Assembly (NCBI GenBank): GCA_001600635.1
Contig: BCKL01000015.1
Coordinates: 404,942 to 468,941 of the forward strand
Source: Leucosporidium creatinivorum
Lineage: Eukaryota > Basidiomycota > Microbotryomycetes > Leucosporidiales > Leucosporidiaceae
DNA: 64,000 bases
Direction of reading: 5' to 3'
The translations under genes and the position numbers were made by a program. Positions 23,238-35,835 of this stretch are shown piece after piece. Each line of letters opens with the position of its first letter. Position 1 is the first letter of the stretch. The notes under the pieces are model-generated. The model made no database searches. It had not been told where the DNA came from and saw only the letters and a program-made list of their open reading frames with translations.

Positions 23238-25280
23238 CTACAGCCTTGCCTCCTCTCTCTTCCATCTTTCTCGGCGCTCCCCCAGCCCTGGCCTTTCCCG
23301 CTTATCATCCTCACTTCTCCTGTCATCCTGCCAATTCGCCCACCTCCGTATCCGCCCCTCCCCACTATCCTCTACATCCTTCCGGAGTCCCCGGCGCGCT
23401 GGTGAGTCCCGCTTCCCTCCACCCACAGCGCCGAGCCCTCGGTTCTCCTGCGCCCCTCCCCTCTTCGCGCCCGCCAACCCGACCCTCAACTTCCTCCCAG
23501 CGCCTCCTTTCCTCCTCCCCAAGCCCCTCCCATCGAGCACTCCATCCCCCGTCAACCCAGCCACAGCGCCGATGTCGTGAAGTGTCGGCGTTGGGCCTGT
23601 GAGTGTTGGGGCTGGAGAGGGCGAGGGGTGCCGAGAGGGCTTGTAGAGGATGATGATTATGCAGGCGAAGATGAGGAGGATGAGGAGGAAGATAAGTTGG
23701 CATTTGCCGGAACGGCGTTGGTAGCTGTGAGGAGGGAGGGCAGGAACGCCGAGGCGACGGGCGAGGGGATGAGTGGTAAAGGAGGAAAGGGAGAGGCGTA
23801 GCGGGGATGAAGAAGAGTGTCAGCAATCATTCACCTCCGCCCACGATACCACAGCCCAGCAAAACCCACCTAGTAGCCTCCTTCAATTCCTCCACCGCGC
23901 CCCTTACCTCACCCCCCATCTGCTCGACATTCCAATCCACACGATCCAACAACGTCCCTTGATCAATGACCAACGAGCTGAGATCTTTGAACAGGTCGGA
24001 GAGGTCCACGATAGATTGAGCGATGGAGGAGATTTCGGAATCGCGTTGCGAGAGGGCGGCGGTGTGGGAGATGCGAGTGAGGGATTGTTGGGTTTGGAGG
24101 GACTGTGTAGTGGGAGAAGACGAGGGAAGAGGAGAGGGGAGAGAGGGGTGGAGTCGGCAGATGGCGAGGAGGAGACGGCGAGCGGGGAGGGTGAGGAAGG
24201 CAGTGAGGGCCGAAGTCAGCGCGACGTAATACGACAGGGCGAGTTGCGGGGGAGCTTAAGACGAGATAATTCGACTAACGTATTGCTCGTCGTCGGCCAA
24301 GCTCGCTAACGGGTCCTGTCCGAGCGCGGACGCAGAGCCCGAGTTGGATCCTCCGAGCGCCGAAGCTCGAGAATCGTGGCCCTTAAGTTCTGTAGAAAGC
24401 GGCGGGAAGACGGCGAGCAAAGTAAAGCGATTGGTGGGTGGCAGCGAGGGTCAGGAGGGTTGAGAAAGGCAAGAGCTCAGGTCAGCTCGAAAGCAAGAAG
24501 GCGCGTGAACCCGACCACTCACGCCTCAAATACGCCGTCTGCTTCTTCCTAAACACTCCGCTAATCTCTTGCACTTTCGTCGCCAACGCCGTCTGCACAT
24601 TAGCAGCCATAATGAGGTCCAATCGCTTGGCCTCGGCGTTCTCGGCGCCTCGGGCTGGGGTCGAGAGGAGGGATTTTGAGATCTCGGCGATTTGGCGGAT
24701 GGACATTTGAGTGAGGCGGAAGTCCTGGTGCAAGGGCGAATCAGTAAGGGTCGCCGAGGAGGACGCGGGAAGCATTGAGCTCACCCGAGTGATCTCGTTG
24801 GCGAGGGCGTCGATCTCGCGCTCTTCTGCTGAGCGGTCCTTGAAGCCGGGCAGGATGTGCTTCGCGTGTAGCTTGTCGAGATGAGCAACTGTGCCACGAA
24901 GCTCAAAGTCAACAAGGCATCGTTCGGCGCACGCTCAGAAGTGGGGTGTCGGCGCCGAGCTCACTTTTCGGCTTGACCCTCTCCACAATCTCCTCCACCC
25001 GATCCGCCAAATCGACCCATTTCGGCGGTAACTTCTCTGCTGGCCTTCCTCCTGCTCCACCTCCGCTTGCGCCGCCGCCCGGCACCAAGCTGCCCCTCCT
25101 GCTCTCTACGCCCGCCTCCAAATCATCCAGCAGGCCTCGGGATTCCGACGCATCATCGTACTCGTAGAATCGTGGTGATGCGGCTGCTGAGGGCCTGATC
25201 GCCGAGTCTCGGCACGAGAGGAAGAGGTTCGTTCGAGAGCGAGTGTAGGGCGCAGATGGGTTGGTGAGGTGGGAGGACAT
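23238..25280 (-). CDS. TLG2: Qa-SNARE of the trans-Golgi/endosome (syntaxin-16 type)
   Basis: A t-SNARE for fusion at the trans-Golgi network and early endosomes. The start at 25280 gives MSSHLTNPSAPYTRSRTNLF, close to the RTxLFxSxRDS N-terminal peptide known to bind the Sec1-like protein Vps45. Then come LPPKWVDLADRVEE and DFRLTQMSIRQIAEISK (Habc bundle), and the SNARE motif SIVDLSDLFKDLSSLVIDQG with the ionic-layer Gln in VIDQGTLLDRVD. YQRRSGKCQ leads into one transmembrane helix (LIFLLILLIFACIIIILY). After the membrane segment a basic, Gly/Arg-rich tail of about 120 residues runs to the stop at 23238; Tlg2 proteins have such lumenal tails, though this one is long. Confidence 0.92.
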
Positions 25281-25577
25281 GGTGAGGGTGTTGGGCCGTG
25301 TCCGAGCAGGCTATACGACGCTCTGATGAGCTACAGCCCACCGCGAAGGCCCGCTGAGCGACGAGGAACGAAGTTGAAGGAGGTGACGAGTGGGACGTGC
25401 GCCGCGCCTGGGCTGAGTTAGAAGGTGTAGCCTAGTAGAGTAGGGCGCCCTTGTAGCGCTCTGTAGCTGAGCAGGATTCGAGGAACTGAAACGAGGTAAA
25501 ATGAAGTAAGAAGCCAAGCAGCAAGCTCGGCGCTTCTCTCGCTCCTGCCAACCGCTTGGGTGCTCGCTCAGCCAGCC
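25281..25577. promoter_or_regulatory. divergent promoter TLG2 / UPF2
   Basis: Only 297 bp lie between the two start codons, so the promoters of both housekeeping genes must overlap or share elements. No clear TATA box is seen. Confidence 0.55.
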
Positions 25578-28500
25578 ATGTCGACTTTGGCTGCAGCAGA
25601 TACAACTACAACTTCTACCACAGCTTCCAGTAGCAAGGACAAGGATGTCCCTACCATCAAAGAGACTACAGCGCGCCACAAGCGTCGCATCGAGCTGAGG
25701 GAGCTCAACTTGGCCGTTTTGGACCCTTCAAATTCCAGTGAGTAGCTCTGCACTCTGCTACACGGCTATAGCTAACAATTCTGTACCCCGCTAGCCTCTC
25801 TCGGCAAGCTTGATTCATCCTTGAAGCGCCATCAAACGCTCCTCACTCGCCTCCGCTCCTCGCTCCACACGCCGGCCAACATCCCCGGCATCTTGAGCGA
25901 TATCAAGACGTTGGCGCTGGAGAAGTACATTGAGGAAGCGGTGGGCGCTACGCTGGAAGGATTGGGGAGGTGCAAGACTGGGGCAGAGGTGCAAGGGGCT
26001 GTAGAGGTGCGTTTGTTGCTCCTCTCGGGGCTTCGGCGTAGTCCTGCAGCGAGGTAGAGAGCAGACTAACATACTGACCATCTACTTTGACCACCTACAG
26101 ATTATCTCGGCGCTCCACCAACGCTTCCCCGAGCTCTTCACCCCTCCTTTCGTCGCTTCCCTCCTCGCCGCGCTCAAGCCGACCATCTCGACCGCCCATT
26201 CGGCAGCAGCAGCAGACCGCGAGATCAAGGAGAAGGAGGACTCCGCTCGGGTCATCAAGCAGCGAGGGTTGTTGAGGATTCTGGGCGAGTTGGAGGTGGT
26301 GGGGATCGTGAGCGTTGCGCCGAAGAAGGGTAGTGACGGGGCAGGGCAGACGGGCGAGGTCTGCTGGGGTGTGTTGAAGGAGTTGGTGAGTATGCGAGGT
26401 CTCTCTTGGTACCCCTTGGCCCTCGACGCTGACCCGCTCGCCCCCCTCCCCTGACTCGGTCTTCCCTTCGCTCTGTGCTACAGCTCACCGCCGACAAGGA
26501 ATCGCTCGCTCTCGCCGCACCGCTCGGTATCGCCTTCGCCAAACACCTGGGCCATCTCTACCTCCCTCCCGCTCCTCCCAGCGACTCGTCCACCTCCGCC
26601 GACCCCTCCACGCACGACTTCCCCTCCCTCGCCTCCACTCTCACTGAACCCACCACCGACGACGAGCTAGTCCCCCGCGAAGTCAAGGACAAGTTCCGCA
26701 AGCTCCTCGTTGCTTACCTCGATGCTCTGGGACGGAGGGAAACGAAGAGGCATGTCGAGTTGCAGAAGGCGGATAAGAGGAATCATGAGGCGTATATTCG
26801 GAGTGGGGAGGTTTTTGAGGATAGGGAGAAGATGTATGAGAAGAGCGTCAAGGCGTGGGAGAGGGGGTGGGCTAGCGTGACACAGTGAGTTTGTCGTTCG
26901 GCGAGGACAGGGATCGGATGGACGCGGCCGAGACCTCAGACTGACTCGCTCATGTCGCAGACTCTCCGAGCTCCTTGCTCTCCCCGTTCCCGCTCTCCCC
27001 TCCCTGTCCTCCTCGACTCTCACCGGCTCGCTCATCACCTCGGGCACCTCGGCCTTCGCAGCCTCAGAGGAGATTGGCGGACCCGGCAGCCTGTGGATCG
27101 ACGAGGAGGATAAGCGATTCTACGAGGATCTGAAGGAGTTGAGGGGAGAAGTACCGGCGGGCTTCTTGGGAGTCGCGGTGCCGAAGGAGGCTGAGGGGAA
27201 GGACGAGGGGGAGAAGAAGGCGGAGGAGGATGTTGATATGACTGAGCTGCCGGCGGAGGAAGAGTCTGTACCAACGGACGACCCAGCTGACGTCGCTGAG
27301 GAGTGAGCTCCAGTCTTTTCTCCGCATCTCCTGCCCTTCGCTGACCCCAAGCTACCTCTCGCGTTACAGGAACCCCACCACCACCGCCTCGACCGAACTC
27401 GCTTCCGCCGAGCCCGATCCATCCCTCCCTGCCGGCCCAGCAGCTCAACTCACCGCCCTCTTCGCACGCCTTTCCGAAGCCTCCTCGCGCGCTACCATCG
27501 ACGCTGTGGCTGTCGACTTTGCCTTCCTAAACTCCAAGGCTGCGAGGAGGAGGTTGGTCAAGGTGTGTCGTCGCTCCGTAGCTCGAGCGAGTGAGTATGA
27601 GACTGACATTGACTCTCGCTGTGCAGTTCCTTGGATCGGTCAATCGAAACAGGCAGGACATCCTCCCTTACTACGCCAGGCTGGTGGGAACGCTCGATCC
27701 GTTCATGCCTGATATTGGAAAGGAGCTGGTGGCCCTTGTCAGTCGGAGCTTGACGACCTACTCGGCTAGCGACAGCTGATCTCGCCTTCTTCATCGCGCA
27801 GCTTGAGGACGAGTTTCGCTACCTCCAGCGCAAGAAGCAGACCGATATGGCCGAGACTCGCTCCAAGGTCCGTCTGCTCGGCCTGCTCGGCCTGCTCTCC
27901 CTCCCTCGCAACTGACAACTGTCACTCCCCTCGCGCAGAACCTCCGCTTCCTCTCCGAGCTCACCAAATTCCGCGTCACGCCCATCCACTCCATCCTGCA
28001 CGTCTTCAAAGTCCTCCTCGACGACTTTAGCGGTCCCAATGTCGACAATCTCTGTACCGTTCTCGAAGGCTGTGGGAGGTTTTTATTGAGGAGCGAGGCG
28101 ACGAGTGAGAAGATGAGGGCTGTGTTGGAGACGATGAAGAGGAAGAAGGCGGCGATGCATTTGGATCAGAGGCAGATTACCATGCTGGAGAATGCTTACT
28201 ACCAGGTGAGTCCTGGAGACGTCAATCTGGCTTGCGCCGAGCTGACCCTTTCCATCCTTCTCCGCCATTCACGCGCTCCATCTCTTGCCTGACTCTCCCT
28301 CACGTCACATCCTCCTTTCCCCTCATCTCGCCACCACAGTGCGATCCACCCGACCGCCCCGCCATCGCACCCAAGGAGCGCACTCCCATGCAACTCTACC
28401 TCCGCCATCTCTTCTACAACGCCCTGACGAGGAACTCGAGTGATCGAGTACTCAAGCTCGTGAGGAAGCTGTACTGGGAGGATCCTGCTGTGAGTTGCTC

Positions 28501-30397
28501 TCCCCCGTCTCTCACTTCGCTCGCCGTCTCGCATCGACTTGATGCTCGGCGAACGCCATCGCGCGCTCGAGAGGCACAACTGACTCCATGCCTCGCTCGC
28601 AGATCGTTCGCAAGCTCCACAGCGCTTTCACCAAGGTCTGGAAGATCAAGTACAGCAACGTCCACCTCTTCGCCGTCCTGCTCTACGACCTCGGCCGTTA
28701 TCACCCCGAGTTCAGCGTCGCCGTCATCGACGAGGTTTTGGAGAACATCAGGGTGGGAATGGAGGTGAGTGGACTTCCCCTACTGCTGGGCGAGCCTCGC
28801 TCGGCGTTCGAAAATGAGGGTTGAGGAGAATGAGCTGACGAGCAGCTTTACTCTACAGGTCGGCAGCTTCAAGTACAACCAACAGCGCGTGGCGACCATC
28901 AAGTACCTCGGAGAGCTGTACAACTACCGAGTCATCGACTCGCGCGTCGTCTTCGATACTCTCTGGTCGCTCGTCACCTTCGGACATCGTGCGTCGACTT
29001 CATCTCATCCTCCCTCCACGTCGAATACGCCCAGCTAACACCTCCTCTACGACCTCTCTGACAGCCGAGGGCCGCCCTTACCCCGATGTCCCCTCACCCA
29101 TCGACCCGGTCGACGACTGCTTCCGCGTTCGCCTCGTCTGCACCCTGCTCGATACTTGCGGATCATGCTTCGAACGGGGAGCTCTCAAGAAGAAGCTCGA
29201 TAGCTTCTTGACCTTCTTCCAGGTGAGTCGCAGCCTCTGCTTTCGCTCGGCGGCAGCCTTGCTCTCTCCCGAGGTCTTAGAACCGCCGAGCTGACCCATC
29301 CCCACCTTTCTCCGCTCGTAGATGTACACCCTTTCCAAGGGCACTCTGCCGATGGACGTCGACTTCATGCTCTCCGACACGTTCGAGTCCCTTCGGCCGA
29401 AGCTCGTCCTCTTCAAGACATTCGGCGAGGCTGCGATGGCGGTCGAGGAGATGATGGCGGCGGTGGCGAAGGCCGGACCCGTTGACGATGAGCCGGAGGA
29501 GATTGAGGCGGAGGGTGGTGCCGAGGGGAGGAGGGCAGGTGCGGGAGAGGAGGGCGACGAGGCGGAGGATGGGGAGGAGAGCGATGTGAGTTGCTCAACC
29601 GGTTGTCTCTCATCTGAGAACGACGCTGACCACGTCTCTCATTCGACAGGACACCATCGGCGAGGACGACGAAGGCATCGCCCTCACTGACTCAGAATCC
29701 GAATCCGAGGACGAAGCGCTCTCTCGGCCGAAGGACCCCAACGCCATCACTCAAGAGGAGGAGGACGAGTTCAACCGCGAGCTCGCTAAGATGATGGCTG
29801 GAGCAGGAGAGGGAAGGAAGGCGTCGGAGAGGAAGCCGGCGTTGATGGACGTGGGAGTACCCTTTGTGAAGAAGGCGCGAGGAGGGACGGGGAGGTTGCA
29901 GCAGGAGGAAGAGGACGAGATGGTAGAGGGAGAAGAGCAGACGCAGAAGGGCATGAGGTTCACGCTGTTGACGAAGAAGGGTAGCAAGCAGCAGGTGAGT
30001 CGTTGACCCTTCCCTTCTCCTGCTCACCGAGCCTCTCCTTCGCTCGCCTCGCCGCGAGTCGTGCTGACCGACCCTCTATCCACAGACCCTCTCGATGGAG
30101 ATACCCCTCGAGTCGTCCATCGCTGTTCACACTCTCGAGAAGCGCGCTCAGGACAAAGCCGAGCAACAACAACTCAAGCGGCTCGTCCTCGACTACGAGT
30201 CGCGCGAGGAGGCCTCCGAGAAGCAAGGTGGGTGTGCGAGTTGAGGTCGACGCTACGAACGGCTCGTTGACCTCTTATCCCCCTCCACAGCCCTCAAAGA
30301 TACGCTCGCTCGTCGCGGCATCAACCTCAAGTTCCAGGCGCCGTCGTCGGTCCAGAGCAGCCTACCGACGCCTGGACCGCTCAGGAACGCTCCTTGA
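25578..30397 (+). CDS. UPF2: nonsense-mediated mRNA decay factor UPF2
   Basis: The scaffold that joins UPF1 to UPF3 and the exon-junction complex during nonsense-mediated decay. The reading, about 1,200 residues over many exons, shows the N-terminal KETTARHKRRIELRELNLA block, then three MIF4G regions: the first around 25.8-27.0 kb, the second with FLGSVNRNRQDILPYYARL and FRVTPIHSILHVFKVLLDDF, the third with FTKVWKIKYSNVHLFAVLLY and YLGELYNYRVIDSRVVFDTLW. An acidic stretch (ESDDTIGEDDEG...EEEDEFNRELAKMM) and a conserved tail (MRFTLLTKKGSKQQ, SSIAVHTLEKR) follow; this tail contains the UPF1-binding part in known orthologs. Introns are short with CTGAC branch sites. The start ATG at 25578 is the first in the transcript direction after the divergent promoter. 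Confidence 0.95.
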
Positions 30398-30897
30398 TGT
30401 TACCAACTGGTCGAGTACACTCTCGACATCCCTCGCGGCCTCCTTCACTCATCTACGTTCACCGAGGGAACGACTCGGCGGTGGATCGGCGCAGCCTTCG
30501 GGTCGTGCGATGGACGCGACATCCCTCGAGGGAGGGGTCGATATGGCGATCCGTATACATAGCCTTGTTGACGAAGATCGACGCTGATAGCCTGCAGAAA
30601 TGCGACTTTCGCCGTTCACTGCGAGGAGGGCAGCCGAGCGAACTTCGGAACTTCGGTGATCGTGAAAAGCGAGCTGCGAGAGTTGGCGGTCAGCTACAGG
30701 CTCAGTCAGGCTGTCTTATACCTCGAGACCGACCTACAACGAGAAAACCTTCCTCTCGGAGGGGACAAAGCGGCCGTCGTTCGTCGATCTGCGGCTTTCC
30801 CTCCTCCGCCACACTTCTCTGCTCAACAGTCGTCGCCTGCCTCCGCCCGCACCGAGCACTAAGCTCACCAGTTATAAGGACAGGCCATCAATAGATA
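30398..30897. other. intergenic region UPF2 - CCCH gene
   Basis: This 500-bp stretch follows the UPF2 stop and precedes the next start on the same strand. No supported coding sequence is seen. It should contain the UPF2 3' end and the promoter of the CCCH gene. Confidence 0.5.
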
Positions 30898-32689
30898 ATG
30901 GCCGACGTTCAGAGCCTACAGAGTTTCGAGGAGTACGTCCAACTCCAGGCCAAAGCAGCTGCCATCGTCAGAGCCGCTTGCGAGGGCCGTCAGGAGCTGC
31001 TGAATCGTATTACCGACTTGGAGTCGGAGCTACAAGTAGTGAGTCCGTCGTAGCGCTGCTGCAGGGCTTCGAGCCGCCGGAGAGTCGCAACCGTTCGTTC
31101 ACTGACCTTGCCCTTTGTTCCCTGTACTGCAGTGGAAAATCGGGCATAGGGAGGCGGTCAAGGACAAGGAAATCGCTGAACGCACTGTTAATGTACGCTC
31201 CCGGCGTGTGCCACAGCTTCGGAAACGCTGACCTTCTCGCTCGAACAGGCTGGAGATCCCTCGGTGCTCTGCCTCCTCGACGGCGATGGCTGCCTCTTCA
31301 ACCGTGAATACCTTAGCAAGGGGCGTGAGGGTGGTCGCTCGGCTGCTCTCGCCCTCAACAAGCATATCATGACCGCCGCTGCCGAAGTCGGCGCGTCGGT
31401 GTCGACCGTCATCTGCCACATCTTCTACAACAAACAGGGCCTCTCTCGCATCTTGCAGGTGAGTGACCCGACCTTTCTTCAATCTCGCTGCATCGTTGAC
31501 TTTGCTCTATCATCTCGCAGGAGGTTGGAATCGCCACCGAAGCCGTCTTCTCGGCGTTCGTGCAGGGACTCAACGCGGCGCACCCTATGTTTGTGATGAC
31601 GGACGTTGGTCCTCAGAAGGTGCGGTTCTCAGCTTCGCCCTGTTGCGCTGCATGCTGACCAACTCGCCCTCGCAGGAAGCCGCCGACGCCAAGTTCAGGG
31701 AGTCGCTTCGCTTTTACGCCAAATTGCCTTCGTGCAAGCTCATCCTCGCTGGTTGCGAGCATGATGGAGGGTGAGTCGTGGCTGTGTTATGTAGCAGAGC
31801 AGACGCTGACCGTCACCCTACAGCTACTCGCATCTCCTCCAGAGCCTCGAGGTCGAAGGGCTCGCCGACAAGATCCGAGTACTGAAATCTTTCGACATTC
31901 CCGCCTTCGACATCAAGAGGCTCAACCTCAAGACCGTCCGCTTCGAGGGCATGTTCGAGACCAAGAAGCTCGTCTCGTACGCTCAGCAGTCGGCGGGCGC
32001 CTTTGCCACCCCCAAGAAGCCTTCGCCTTCGCCCGCACCGGTCGCTACCCCTGCGCCTGCCACGGCCAAGAAGGCGGCGGCACAGGTGCACGCTCAGCTT
32101 ACGCCCGCTGCCGTCAAGGTCGCCGTAGGAGGCACCCCCGGCACCGTCAAGGCCATCAAGAAGGACGGCAAGGAGAACGGTTTCACCGAGGTCGCCGCCA
32201 ACAAGCTGCGCGCCATCGACCCCAAGAAGGCTCTGTCGAAGCAGAACCCTCCTCCGTGCAATGCGCACTACCTCGGTACCTGCACCAAGGGCGCCAACTG
32301 CACCTACGAGCACAACTATCGCTTGACGCCAAAGCAGATCTCGCTTCTTCGAGTAGACGCGAAGAAGAGTCCCTGCATTGTGCGTTCCAAGTCTCCTCTC
32401 CGTATCGGAGCTCATGCTCACACGTACTTTACTACCACAGAACGCCCTCAAGGGCAAGGCTTGCACTTCCGACTGCATCGTATGATCTGCTCGCTCATCT
32501 AACGCTATCGAAGCTGAACTGACCTCTACCTTCACGCAGAGCGGTCACAAATGTCCCTGGGGAGCCAAGTGCCGCTACGGCGACACCTGCCGCTTCAAGG
32601 CCCCCGGTATGCACCCCGAGAAGGGCGCCGCCGAATGGTCGACCGACTCGAGCGACGCTTCGTCAACGGATTACTCGTCCGATGAGTAG
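30898..32689 (+). CDS. CCCH zinc-finger protein with N-terminal DUF7923-type domain
   Basis: A putative RNA-binding protein. The first exon gives an N-terminal coiled stretch (FEEYVQLQAKAAAIVRAACE...LLNRITDLE). A domain typical of a fungal CCCH family follows: VLCLLDGDGCLFNREYL, HIMTAAAEVGASVST, FSAFVQGLNAA, MTDVGPQKEAADAKFRE and LAGCEHDGGYSHLLQ. The linker is Ala/Pro/Lys-rich. Two zinc-binding regions lie at the end: C-x7-C-x5-C-x3-H in PCNAHYLGTCTKGANCTYEH, and a Cys-rich one containing CPWGAKCRYGDTCRF. The protein ends with a Ser/Asp tail (stop 32687-32689). The DUF name is from memory of the family. The role is probably mRNA binding in the cytoplasm or nucleus, but no target can be inferred. 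Confidence 0.85.
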
Positions 32690-33480
32690 TAGGAAGGCGG
32701 GGTAGCTTCAACGTGTAGTAGTGTAGTCGATCAGTGCGATAGGTGCTGGGTCAAATACGATACGCGTGCGTTAGCTTCATCTCGTCTCGCTCTAGAGGGC
32801 TCGGGAGCCTTTCTGATCGCTGGTCGGCTACGGGGAAGAGCTTCGTTAGCTTCGGGATGGGTCTTCCGTGGTCCCAAAGTATCGACCGACAGCGCTACAG
32901 AAGCTAACGCCCTCCAGATTGACTTCGAGCTCTTCTCGGCCGTCGCTCCTCCTCCTCATCAACTTTTCGCTGCAATTCTTTTCGGCGCCTACCTACAAGT
33001 AAGCATGACGTTCCTTCCTGTTTGCGCCGAAACTCTTCGCTGACCACCCCTCCCTCGCAGGGTCAACACCTCTGAGGTCGTTGAAGATCGCCGGTCAGCG
33101 CCCAGCCGTCGCCGAGAGATCCCTTTAGCAAACGCTTGAGAGGCGATCAAGTTGCGCTGAGGAGCTCGGGATGGAGTCTGATCTTCGTCCTCGTTTTTCG
33201 CTTGCTCCCCGGCTCTCTTGCTCGCCTACATACCTCGCCAGGACTGCCGTGAGGCTCTATCTTGGGACAGAGGACCACCTCGGCGCTGACTGGAAGTATC
33301 AAAGTGGGTGGATTGGAAAGGCGGGGAGGAGGGGATGTAAAACTGGATGCACCCACTTTTCACTCTCTTCCTTCTGCAGCTCACTTCTTGTCAATCCCCT
33401 CAACTCAACTCCCTTCGACTTCGCCAGCCGACCCCCTTTGCTCCGAGTCCCTCCCTCTTTCGCTCTTCGCTCTTCTCAGC
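32690..33480. other. intergenic region CCCH gene - ZIP gene
   Basis: A 791-bp stretch that holds the CCCH gene 3' end and the ZIP gene promoter and leader. It also contains one convincing intron signal on the plus strand (separate entry). Confidence 0.5.
32880..33130 (+). other. possible spliced leader exon or short gene
   Basis: A 62-bp intron fits exactly the local rules: donor GTAAGC at 32999, branch CGCTGAC, acceptor CTCGCAG at 33058-33060. The exon before it and the one after can be read in one frame (IDFELFSAVAPPPHQLFAAI, later GAYLQGSTPLRSLK) up to a TAG at about 33128, and a second acceptor-like site (GCTAAC, CTCCAG) sits near 32920. No in-frame ATG is evident. It may be the 5' leader of the ZIP transporter gene, an upstream transcript or a small gene. 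No homology is recognised. Confidence 0.3.
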
Positions 33481-35251
33481 ATGTCCGACGTCGAAGTTGA
33501 GGACGATCCCTGCGCGGGGAGCCCTACTACCAATCTCGGACTGAGGGTCGGAGCCATCTTCATCATCCTGGTGAGTCCGCGATGTAGCTTGTCGAGCGCC
33601 GAGCTTGCGAGCTGGGAGCAGCTGGAGCTGACCTTGCGCTCCTCCTCGCCCTTTCTCATCTTTTCCGCCTTCGCACACGACAACAGGTCACCTCCCTCTT
33701 CGGAACCCTCTTCCCCATCGCCTCCAAGCGCATCCCTTTCCTGCGCCGTGCTGTTCCCGGAGTCGTCTTCGAGTTCGCCAAGTGAGTTATATGCCTGTTG
33801 CGATGCTCTTTCGACGCCGGACGCTGTTGGAAGCTGGTACTATGTATGGCATCAGTGTCCGAGGAGCCGCCGCATCCTCTCGGCGCGGGTATCGACGGCG
33901 GCTGACCATTGCTCGGCGTTTTCCTTCTCCTCGCTGCCACCTCACCTCGCAGATACTTCGGCTCGGGAGTCATCCTCGCTACAGGCTTCATTCACCTCCT
34001 CGAACCAGCCGCCGATGAGGAGCTCTCAGAGAGCAACACCATCTCGGCAGGAGGATGCATCAGCGACAAGTGGGGACTCTACCCCTTCGCCTTCGGGATC
34101 TGCCTCGTCTCCCTCTTCTTCACTTTCGTCATCCATCTCGTCGCTTTCCGCATTGGTACCGAGCGGCTGCAGAAGATGGGACTTGGCCTCAACGCAAGAG
34201 GGCATGACCATCCTCATGCCGGCGGCCATCATGTTCAGTCGGAGGATCCTTCCAGCACGCAGAGCAGTGAGCAGGCGCTCGAGAAGGGCATGAATCGCAG
34301 CTCGGACGACGACAGCATGTTTGCCGATGCTCAAGAGCGTAGCCCTTTGATTGCTCAGGTGAGTCGAGCCTTCGCCGAGCACGGATCAGCGCTTCGTTCG
34401 CTAACGTTACGCTTCGCTACAGATCCTCGGTGTTGCCACTCTCGAGTTTGGTGTCATCTTTCACGTGCGTTGAGCTCTTCCTGCCTTAAACGGCGCAGCA
34501 AGACGCCGAATCGGCCCTCAAGTTATCGCCGAACTGCTCGCTGACCTTTCTTTGCATCGCAGTCAATCATCATCGGACTCACCCTCGCTGTCACCGGATC
34601 AGACGAGTTCAACATCCTCTTCATCGTCATTATCTTCCACCAGGTGAGTGCAGTCTTGTCGGGAGTGGGGTCTCGATCTCGGCCACGAGCTGACCCGTTC
34701 AACTCGCTCCTTTCCTCCTTGCAACCCTTCCTCCACTCTCCCTCATTTTGACTACCCCCTCGCTAGATGTTCGAGGGACTCGGACTCGGAACCCGTCTCG
34801 CCTTCCTTAACCTGCCTCCTAAATGGCATTTCGTCCCCTACCTCGGCGCCGTCGTCTACTCGCTCGTGACTCCCCTCGGGATGGCCATCGGACTCGGAGT
34901 CAGGGAGGGACTTGTAAGCTGCTTTATGCCGAGACCGGGAGCTCGTAGCTGAACACTGTCCCTCTTGCCTTCGCAGAGCATGTCATCCGGTTCGGCGAGC
35001 GTCGCGGCTGGCGTTCTCGACTCCATCTCCGCCGGCATCCTCATCTACACTGCAACAGTGGAGCTACTCGCGCATGAGTTCCTGTTCAATCGAGTGTATC
35101 TTACCTGCAGCTGGGGCAAGCTGTGGTTCTCACTGGTGTGCTTCGGGCTCGGCGCTGGAATCATGGCTCTCCTCGTACGTCCACGCCGATCCGACGGCTC
35201 TCTACCTCTTGCTGACGAGAGTCTACGCTTCCACAGGGCAAGTGGGCGTGA
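33481..35251 (+). CDS. ZIP-family zinc transporter
   Basis: A multi-pass plasma-membrane importer of zinc or iron of the fungal Zrt1/Zrt2 group. The start ATG opens MSDVEVEDDPCAG. Transmembrane segments include LGLRVGAIFIILVTSLFGTL, YFGSGVILATGFIHLLEPA and LYPFAFGICLVSLFFTFVI. A variable loop carries HDHPHAGGHH, a His motif typical of the cytosolic metal-sensing loop. The two signature helices are present: FGVIFHSIIIGLTLAV (H-S..IG) and FHQMFEGLGLGTR (H-Q..EG), which supply the metal-binding His and Glu residues. The C terminus is short (last exon GKWA, stop at 35251). Introns are regular, with one of about 170 bp near 33782-33951. The likely role is high- or low-affinity zinc uptake; the metal cannot be fixed from sequence alone. 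Confidence 0.93.
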
Positions 35252-35835
35252 TGAGCTTCTCACCTACACCTCTCACCTCTATAGAAGGCCACCGCGCCTT
35301 CTCATCTCTGGATAGCTTCTCTCCGCCTTTGCAACTCGGATTTCGTTCATAGACTCACTGGAGCTGGCAAGACATACAAAGCAACTCTGCAGAAAGAGAA
35401 GATCAGTTCGGCGTTGTCTGAGTTCCCTACAGGCCTCGTCGACCTGCTTGGCGAAAGCTCATGATCGCCGAGGTGGCTTTGACCGCGCTTCAAGGACTTC
35501 AGCAGCTCCTCGTGCTGTTCGGGACCACTAAGGGCCATCAAAATTGTGCGCTGTACCTCACCCAGTCGCCTCCAGCCCCAGATAAGCCGAGTAGAAGGTC
35601 GGTTGTGAAGGAGCGCCGAGCAGCAGCGATATTGACATCTCTCTGAGGCCGATTTGCGCGGTGCTGAGTAGTCCAGCCTGGAGCTGACATCTTCTCACGT
35701 CCCTGACTGTCATTGAGTCACCCTCAGTGCCGCGAAGCGACTTGGAGAGTCGACCCCTGGAACGAGCTCGACGAGCTCGCGACTCTTGATCTCGAGCTGC
35801 TAACTTCGACCTCTCTCCTCGTCCACTACATCAAG
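35252..35835. other. intergenic region ZIP gene - F-box B
   Basis: A 584-bp stretch with no supported gene. It should carry the ZIP 3' end and the F-box B promoter. Confidence 0.5.
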
